DNA of 25,507 nucleotides from Phlegmacium glaucopus (taxonomy: Eukaryota > Basidiomycota > Agaricomycetes > Agaricales > Cortinariaceae), in the NCBI GenBank assembly GCA_015039465.1, contig MU130492.1, positions 140,022 to 165,528 of the forward strand, in the 5' to 3' direction. Within the stretch, counting starts at the first letter, position 1, and each line of letters opens with the position of its first letter. The position numbers and the translations under genes were made by a program. Below, piece by piece: positions 19,377 through 25,507 of the stretch. A model generated the notes under the pieces. The model ran no database searches, was not told the DNA's origin, and worked only from the letters and a program-made list of their open reading frames with translations.

Positions 19377-20831
19377 ATGTCTGATGTCTTTCCACCCGCG
19401 CATATCCAGACTGCCCAAGTTTTGATCCCGGCCAAATCCTCTGGCACTGCTAACGCAGCCGTCACTGGAACGGTTGTCTCCATCGTTCTGGAGCCCAACA
19501 CCATCGCTTTCATTTTCGGAGTAGATATTTAATATTCTGCTATCGGAGTTTCTTATATTCATTTTTCCGTATTTAGGCTATCCAAGATGCTGCCGTAAAT
19601 GAGCAGAAGGTTTTGGCCCAGCTCCTCGGCGCTGGTATCACTGCCGAGGAAAGTGTCGTTCTTGACGGCGAGAAGGACAATGCGTATCATGTCGAGAACG
19701 ATAAGAGCGAACATGTCGTTGTCTGGGGCCCGTTCGCGGAGAAAAAGAACATCCAGATTGCATTGTATTGGATCAACAAATCGGGTAATGGACTCCAGCC
19801 TATTGATAGCGGCGAGATAAAAGAGGTTTGTGGTTCTTTTATTTATATTTTTTTCTTCAAACTGAACTACCTTTGTGTGCCCTGTTAATAGTTTGAAGAT
19901 GAAAAACTTCGCACGAAAGTTACTTTGGTGGGAAGGCTCTCTACCCTGCGGCTTACTAGTAGGCGCTCGCTGAATAAATAAATAATTTAGATCCCCGTTT
20001 TTCGCGAGAAGGATGGTACTTCGACCTTGAGGACCGTCGTCAATGTCACCCGTATGGGAGTTAAAGGAACAGAACAGGAAACGCCTCCTACAGTAAAGAA
20101 GACGGACGCAGCAATTACCTTCTCCAGAAAGGAAGTGACTCAAGTGGGGCCATATGATCAGTATGATCCGCCTAAAGAACAGAAAGACCTCCTCATCGAA
20201 GTTTGGCCCTTGCGCAAGATATTCGAGGGAGCCGAATTTAGAGGCAAGGACACGCGTATACTCAACAGTGCGTTTTCCTATGTTCGCGTTAATTCATAAT
20301 AGCATTCTAATTGATGATTTTTATGAAGACCCGATCCAAGGGACACTTTCTTACTACGATGTCAAGGATTTAACCGGTACCTACAAGTACCAGTTAATTA
20401 CGCATAGAAGATCAGATGGCGTAGTCCACATCAGGGTGTTTGGGTTCGACCCTCAGGCTCAGGGCAATGGGACTCGTTGTTTTATGGTCTGCGATATGTG
20501 TTCTCCTCAGCTAGTAATTTGCTGATAATCCTCTCCTCCATAGTTCTTTGCAGCTGGTAGAGTGAGTACTCATTCACTTATCACATCCTTTGCTTGCTGA
20601 AAATCTTTCACTAGTTTGATAAGGATTTTGTGCGTACTTGCTTACTTGTCCACTCTGCCAAGCTAAATATATTTTCATTAGGAAAATCAAAGTTGTATCG
20701 TGTGTACTTCTTCACTTCTCTCATTTATTTATTAATAATTATGAACCATGATCCAGGGGGCCTTGGGTACCAGTTTCGACGGTACTGGTACCTGGTGCGA
20801 TATGGACTCACTCCAACTTGGGCCACAGTGA
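19377..20831 (+). CDS. Uncharacterised protein (about 325 aa), complete copy of the palindrome gene
   Basis: I do not recognise this family. A nine-exon model is consistent in frame: 19377-19520, 19577-19825, 19892-19927, 19991-20255, 20329-20486, 20544-20561, 20615-20629, 20682-20699 and 20757-20831, giving 325 residues. Exons 1 to 3 and the start of exon 4 are supported by the near-identical left copy. From exon 5 on, splice choices are less certain. Exon 4 ends at a GTATAC donor, exon 5 at a weak GTCTGC, and exons 6 to 8 are only 18, 15 and 18 nt long. The N-terminus (MSDVFPPAHIQTAQVLIPAK) shows no signal peptide. Residues 49-131 contain QKVLAQLLGAGITAE and HVVVWGPFAEKK. A central part reads LRTVVNVTRMGVKG. 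The C-terminal part has GTLSYYDVKDLTGTYKYQL and HIRVFGFDPQ, then GTSFDGTGTWCDMDSLQLGP. Alternating hydrophobic residues suggest a beta-rich soluble protein (inference). No catalytic motif seen. Confidence 0.6.
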
Positions 20832-21287
20832 TGCCTTCATTTCAACAAACTGAGTCCACCTGCCGTGGTGTACAGTATATTTTTCAATTCATTTGTACTA
20901 TTACTGTCCGAGTCTCTCTTCCTTGAACTTTCGTATGAGCTTTACTTTCCATAAAGTACTCAAGAATTCATGTATACATCCTGGTTTTACCAAATTTTCC
21001 TTATTGTGCATCAGGAAGAAGGAAATTTATAAGTATTTCCCTTGAAAAATCTATTGCGCAGGTAGTTTTTGGTTCTTCACTGTAGCAGCCAGGAGCCGCA
21101 GTATGTCTCGGTAGTCAGTGCTACGTGTACATTCACCACGTAGCTATTGGGTAACTCAATATTGCCGCGGCTCAGCTCGGCTCACTCATGGCTCGGCTCA
21201 AGCACCAGAACCGTTACATCGGCTCGCCCATCTCACACTCTCTCCCAACAACCTGAATTGACAGTTCATCTTAGTTTAACATGGAAA
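20832..21287. other. Short intergenic stretch with transposon-like GGCTCGGCTC motifs
   Basis: No gene is recognised. At 21168-21220 the motif CTCGGCTC recurs (CAGCTCGGCTCACTC, ATGGCTCGGCTCAAG, CATCGGCTCGCCC). It resembles the subterminal repeats of the hAT element, but lies about 280 bp outside its left terminus. Confidence 0.4.
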
Positions 21288-21481
21288 ATGCATGGAGCGT
21301 ATAGAGTTACAGTATACTTCTTATTTTTCCTCGCAAAATGGATGTTAACGAAAATGGTCGTAGCAAACAGGGTCAGGGCCTTGGGAGTCACGCACTTTGT
21401 TTTCCAGCCCTCGACGCTTTTAACGCCCCATGCAAAGGCTGGAGTATACCCTCCAGGGCTCATTGACCAATATCGTATCCG

Positions 21482-21489
21482 GCTCGAAC
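21482..21489 (+). repeat. Left target-site duplication of the hAT element
   Basis: GCTCGAAC directly before the element. The identical 8 bp follow the element at 25189-25196. Confidence 0.9.
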
Positions 21490-21496
21490 TAGTGAT

Positions 21497-21645
21497 GTTA
21501 AGGCTCGGCTCGGCCTGGATACCGCGGCTTGGGCCCGGCTTTCAAGGGCTTGGGCTTGGGGAAAGGTCAAGCCCGAGCCGTAGGCCGAGTCTATGTAGGG
21601 CTTGGGCTCGGCTTGGGCTCAGGCCACGGCTTTTATACATAAAAT
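21497..21645. repeat. Left subterminal repeats of the hAT element
   Basis: Multiple short GGCTCGGCT, GGCTTGGGC and CCCGAGCC units in both orientations, matching the composition of the right subterminal block. Confidence 0.7.
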
Positions 21646-21764
21646 AGAAAACGAGCCAACAATTATATTACACCTCTATATCAGACTCGGAAATATCACT
21701 AGACTCAATGAATAACTCCTCCCAAGACACCCCATTATCTTTGGAGGCTGTACCAGCACCCCCA

Positions 21765-24700
21765 TCATGGTCTAATAAAGTCTCCTGAGTCCTCCTCCTC
21801 AACTGTACATACCTCACGGAATATAAGATCACAACGGAAAGCACACTTCAAGAACTGCAGGGCTTCCACAATATCACCTTGGAGCCAATTACGACGCTTG
21901 CTCAATGTGATACCGGCTGATGAGAACGCGCGTTCGCTTGAAACAGACGATGCCATTATTGAGAGGTAGTCACAAGCAAGTGAACCCCACACAGGATAGC
22001 GGCTGTAGTTCAACTAAACACCCAATGAGTCTCAATCAGGAGAGGGAGATTGAAGACGTACACCCCACCACTCAACAAGAGACATCCCCTCTGGGACAAC
22101 ATCGTGGGTCATGAGGTAGCGCTCAAATTCAGCAAGCCATGGTTTTGTTGGGTCACTATTGTCATCGTCGCTCATGTCATAGTCGCTATCGTGAGTGGAT
22201 GTAGGATGTGGAGTAGGTGGCATGGTACCGGAATGATGCATGCGTTCATAGCGCTCCTTAAACTGAATACCATTAGTTTTATGGGTGGGTTGATACTGAT
22301 GCGTGAACGTACAATATTCTTTGCCATAGTGGCCACATCTATCTGGAGGTCAGCGGACCAGTTCTTCTTGAAATATTTCATCTTTCATCGGGGGTGTAAA
22401 ACTATATATGGTTATAAAACATGTAGATGAAAGGAAATACTTAGTACTCACGCATCGCCATAATATGAGCATCGGATTCAGCAGTTTTCTCATAGTATTG
22501 ATTGATCTTCTCCATGGCCGCGTCTATAGCATCTTGAAACGGTGCTGCTTCTGGTTGTTCTTGTTGCTTTTCCCAAGTTGTATATAGCTTTTCAAGGGCA
22601 GGGACAGCGTTGCATAACGTTGGGACAGTGGATGAGGAAAATGCTTGTTGAGCTTTCTCAGCAGTCTTGTATCGAAAGTAAGCATAGTTTCAAAGATAAA
22701 AGAGAGTGCTCACAGCAAGAAGGTTTGCGAAGGTCTGTACACGACCCCATTCAGCTGTGGAAAGGTGCAAGCTATCAATCTTGCGACGCTTTTCCAAGCT
22801 CTCTTCACCAGCCAGACAGCCCATCTCATACACAAACGTGTCAACACTCTACAAAGAGGTATCAGCCTTTCTGTTCACCCGACAGGCAAGGAAAGCGCTT
22901 ACCAAACGACAGCTTAGGGCCCGCTTGATCATAGCATAAGTTGAACCCCACCGAACTTTCATGTCGAGTAAAAGTTGGACGGGCATGGTGCCACCTCGCC
23001 GTTGGATGGTCTTGAATAATTCTTTACGTTGAGATGATGATCGCTCCTTCAGATAGCTAAGCATCAGATTCAATAGAGGATAGAAAGTAACCCACCTTGA
23101 CAACAATTGCACGAATTAAGCCAATCTCATCACGATCAGTGCCAAGAGTGACTGGTACATGCTCATCCAGCGCATGTGGGTTGTAGTATTTGGCTTTGCT
23201 GCGGGCGGCTATGAGTGCTTGTGTTGCTAAGTTGATGATATGGGCGAGACATCTAAGGTGGATTGAGTCATGAAATAAATGAAATAAATACTGATCTATA
23301 CTCACCGAATATGGCCCCTTTTGATATTGAAAGCATTACCCGACTTTTGGTTATACCGCTTGGCAAATTCCTCCATCATAGTATTATTATTTGTTGCATT
23401 GTCGCAAGTGACGTGGCCAATCTTGGATTCAATTAGCGTTGTTATATTCAAGGTGGTGGAATTCTAACCTTCTCAACGATCCCAAGGCGTTCACATATCT
23501 TGAATAAGGCCTGACCAAGGCGCTTGCCGTTATGAGCTGTGTTCATGTGCGTGAAACCAAGGAGGGCGTTCCGGAGCACCCATTTGTTCGGTTCGAACTC
23601 TTCAATCCAGTGACCAGTGACAGCAAAGTAGCTGTCAGTGTTGCTAGCCTGCCATGCATCGCAGGTCAAGTTGATCTCGCCAGAGACTAACTTGCTCTAG
23701 ATACGGGCACATAGAACATGGAAGGTCGATGGAGAGATCCAGATCACGTACATTGAGCCTCTCTTTGAGGATGTGCATTTGTGCCTGGAAGAGCGAAATG
23801 ATTTCGGCTCGTGTCTGCTGCCTATTCGGAATCTTGACCTCATGGGTTGCCCGCGCAGCAATCCAGATCATCTCTTGAAATGCTGGATGTTCGAGGGCTT
23901 GAATGGGCTGACATTAGCTCAGATTAGCAGTAGAATATAAACAATCAGGAAGGGACTTGTCACATACCTGGTCAGTCTGTACAAGCCATTGAATAGCTGC
24001 GTCTCGGAAAATTTCGTCGGAGTAGGGGCTAGGTTTGTCGCCTGGTTTCACTGGCTCGAAGTGTTGGTCAATGCGACCTTGGTGAAGCTTCGCCGCAGCT
24101 GCCACCTCAGCAACCTTCCGCGCCGCTGAATCTTTGGAGAGCATCGAGAGGAAGCCAGTTGGCTTTGCCCACTTCTCATATTCTGTCTGTTGCTTCGGTT
24201 AGATAATGGCAAACTCAATGTACAAACGTAACACACCCTGTGATAGGCTTGTAAATGTCTACGCAGTGATGAACAATCGTCGCCGAGGCCACTTGGCAAG
24301 TAGCCCTTACGTTTCCTAGAGTGAATGAGAGAAGGTAAAATACAAACATTTACGAAGACTCACTTGCAAATATTACAGTGTCGCCTCTTCTTCTTGCCAT
24401 GCCCATCCAAACCGAAAGGTTCACTGAAGAAATACTTAATATCTGTGGTGGGATCGGCCTTCATTATTCTTGTGTGATTTTCACCAATGTCATTAACATT
24501 CACATCATGGTACATTCCATCTTCATTTGTTACTAGATCATCTAAGATTGGGACTAATGAAAGCCTAGAATTTTCAAAATCTATTAGTAACATACCATTT
24601 GCCTTTGCCTTCCGCTTCTTTTGCTTTTTCTTTTGTTTGCCGCCACCTTCGATGGAACTATCATCATCAGACGAGATAATGATGTGGCGTTTTCTCGTTG

Positions 24701-24947
24701 TAGAGATGGATTCTTGGTCATCAGTGTCTTCATCGGTATTGGAAGACACTTGTCGAGTCAACGCAGGTAAGGGGCTTAAGGGTGGGAGAGACGGAGAAGG
24801 TGAAGGCGCCTCAAGACGGGCAGTGACGGCTGCAACCGCAGCACGTTGAAACGCAAGTGGTGCTTTCTCACCATTGTTGATATCCACAAGTTTGGCGGTG
24901 GGTCGTGTGATCCGGGGTTGACGCGGTATGTCCGTTGATAATGACAT
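21765..24947 (-). pseudogene. hAT transposase with one in-frame TGA (13 exons)
   Basis: Exons on the minus strand: 24947-24364, 24315-24237, 24186-23968, 23907-23752, 23696-23469, 23421-23306, 23252-23096, 23046-22903, 22848-22714, 22665-22452, 22401-22313, 22262-22062 and 22013-21765. They join in frame over 857 codons. The N-terminal 120 residues are low-complexity and acidic, followed by a Lys-rich KKKQKKRKAK stretch, a likely nuclear signal. A BED-type zinc finger follows (C191, C194, H215, H220, split by intron 1). The RNase H-like core shows TCDAW (D359), CDNAT (D429), the hAT CLAH motif (C462, H465) and VRW (R545-W546). The C-terminal dimerisation domain has the hallmark SSERAFSSAG (residues 799-808). 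The only lesion found is TGA at codon 683 (22387-22385), between HPR and KMKYFKKNW, just after intron 10. An alternative acceptor after this stop would shift the frame, so I treat it as a nonsense change. Confidence 0.88.
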
Positions 24948-25027
24948 AACAACTCGGAGCTTATCTGTGGGAAAGATATGTCTATTATGGTAATGTTATA
25001 AAGGAATGATCCGACTATACAGTTTCA

Positions 25028-25180
25028 AGCCACTCAAGCCGAGGCCTGAGCTGCGGCTCAGGGCCTGAAAATACTGAAGCCCAAGCCGTGGGCCGTTCAA
25101 GCCCTACTTGACGGCCTGTGACGGCTTAGGCTACCGTGGCTCGGCTCGGCTCGGCCTGAGAGCTCAGGCCGAGCCTTTAA
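25028..25180. repeat. Right subterminal repeats of the hAT element
   Basis: Dense short repeats (CTCAAGCCGAGGCC, CCCAAGCCGTGGGCC, GGCTCGGCTCGGCTCGG) mirrored to the left block. Confidence 0.7.
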
Positions 25181-25188
25181 CATCACTA

Positions 25189-25196
25189 GCTCGAAC
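25189..25196 (+). repeat. Right target-site duplication of the hAT element
   Basis: GCTCGAAC directly after the right terminus, identical to 21482-21489. Confidence 0.9.
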
Positions 25197-25507
25197 GACT
25201 GCACACTGGTTCACCGTGATACGAGCTTATATTTGTTCGCGCTTTCATGAGCGCACCAAGTAAATGTCCTCTCTGTGAGATGCGCGATATGCGACTGACC
25301 CTTTAATAAATCCTCCAGAGCCCGGAAAGAAGTATTTTGGTGTTCTTGCTGGTCTCAATCATGCATTCTCTCGAGGATCGATTGTGCGTATGCCCCGAGT
25401 CTCCTGTACTTAAATGATTGATTGACGTTCATGCTGTTGAGGTATACGAGTTTTGACTCGTTGATTCATTCCTTAATCTTTTATTATCTTACATCTTATA
25501 TCTTATC

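Larger units (their letters stand above)
18135..20066. repeat. Right arm of the large palindrome
   Basis: Reverse-complement partner of 14789-16709, slightly longer (1.93 kb). One difference is a short insertion near 18151-18175 that is itself a hairpin, CTAGAAAGGGGGTTTCTAG. The arm contains the promoter and exons 1 to 3 plus part of exon 4 of the gene at 19377-20831. Confidence 0.85.
21490..25188 (-). mobile_element. hAT-superfamily DNA transposon (3699 bp), nearly intact
   Basis: The termini are inverted: TAGTGATGTTAAGGCTCGG at the left and, read inward from the right, TAGTGATGTTAAAGGCTCGG. The outer 12 bp are identical. The element is flanked by a perfect 8-bp duplication, GCTCGAAC, which is the hAT hallmark. 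Subterminal regions of about 150 bp at both ends (21497-21645 and 25028-25180) are packed with short GGCTCGG, GGCTTGGG and AGGCC(T/G)-type repeats in both orientations, probable transposase binding sites. One gene, the transposase, is on the minus strand. Removing the element and one duplication restores a contiguous match to exon 12 of the GMC gene. Confidence 0.93.
21288..25440 (+). pseudogene. Broken partial copy of the GMC oxidoreductase gene, split by the hAT element
   Basis: The flanks of the hAT element match the functional gene at 9956-12770. The left part (about 21288-21489) corresponds to the last bases of exon 11, intron 11 (CTCGCAAAATGGATG kept) and the first part of exon 12, readable as ALGVTHFVFQP and AGVYPPGLIDQYRI. 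The right part (25189-25440) corresponds to the end of exon 12, intron 12, exon 13 and part of intron 13. Introns are retained, so this is a DNA-level duplicate, not a retrocopy. Lesions besides the insertion are a 45-bp in-frame deletion in exon 12 between two AAGGC repeats, a TGA at 25217-25219 where the functional copy has GGA, and small indels. Exons 1-10 and 14-20 are absent. Confidence 0.85.

Noticed and set aside
19559..20143. Long minus-strand open frame of 194 codons, with a similar frame in the left palindrome arm
   Set aside because: It is antisense to exons 2 to 4 of the palindrome gene. The sense strand has splice sites and a TATA box, and the similar frame in the other arm is only a consequence of the duplication.
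20256..20302. Shorter 47-nt intron 4 in the palindrome gene, ending at CATAATAG
   Set aside because: It leads straight into a TAA in the required phase. The acceptor at 20328 keeps the downstream frame.

Overview
This window looks like genomic DNA of a mushroom-forming basidiomycete (Agaricomycete). The evidence is dense short introns of about 47-75 nt, intron-rich genes with very small exons, a TRI5-type terpene cyclase, a GMC oxidoreductase in typical agaricomycete style, and fragments of an unnamed protein family that I associate with Agaricomycetes. No rRNA, tRNA, CRISPR array or bacterial-type operon was recognised.

Layout. Positions 1-5400 are mostly decayed or small genes: a frameshifted fragment of the unnamed family on the minus strand at the left edge, a repeat-rich stretch (1170-2380), a two-exon coiled-coil protein (3156-3805), a second frameshifted piece of the same unnamed family on the plus strand (4520-4970), and a small secreted cysteine-rich peptide gene on the minus strand (5289-5131). 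Positions 7000-12770 hold the best genes: a four-exon TRI5-like sesquiterpene cyclase (7091-8300) and, 1.65 kb downstream on the same strand, a 20-exon intracellular-looking FAD-dependent GMC oxidoreductase (9956-12770) with 8-nt and 12-nt exons. Together they could be the core of a small sesquiterpenoid pathway (inference).

Positions 14789-20066 form a large imperfect palindrome: two arms of about 1.9 kb around a 1.4-kb centre. Each arm carries the promoter and 5' part of an unrecognised gene, so the two copies diverge outward. The right copy runs on into a plausible nine-exon, 325-aa gene. The left copy is cut at the palindrome edge. The arms and centre are full of miniature inverted-repeat elements.

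Positions 21288-25440 are a decayed partial copy of the GMC oxidoreductase gene (exon 11 to intron 13, introns kept), split by a 3699-bp hAT transposon (21490-25188) with a perfect 8-bp target duplication. Its 13-exon transposase, on the minus strand, is open except for one in-frame TGA.

Gene models were spliced by eye from consensus splice sites, reading-frame continuity and family motifs. Exon ends in recognised families are more reliable than those in unrecognised genes.
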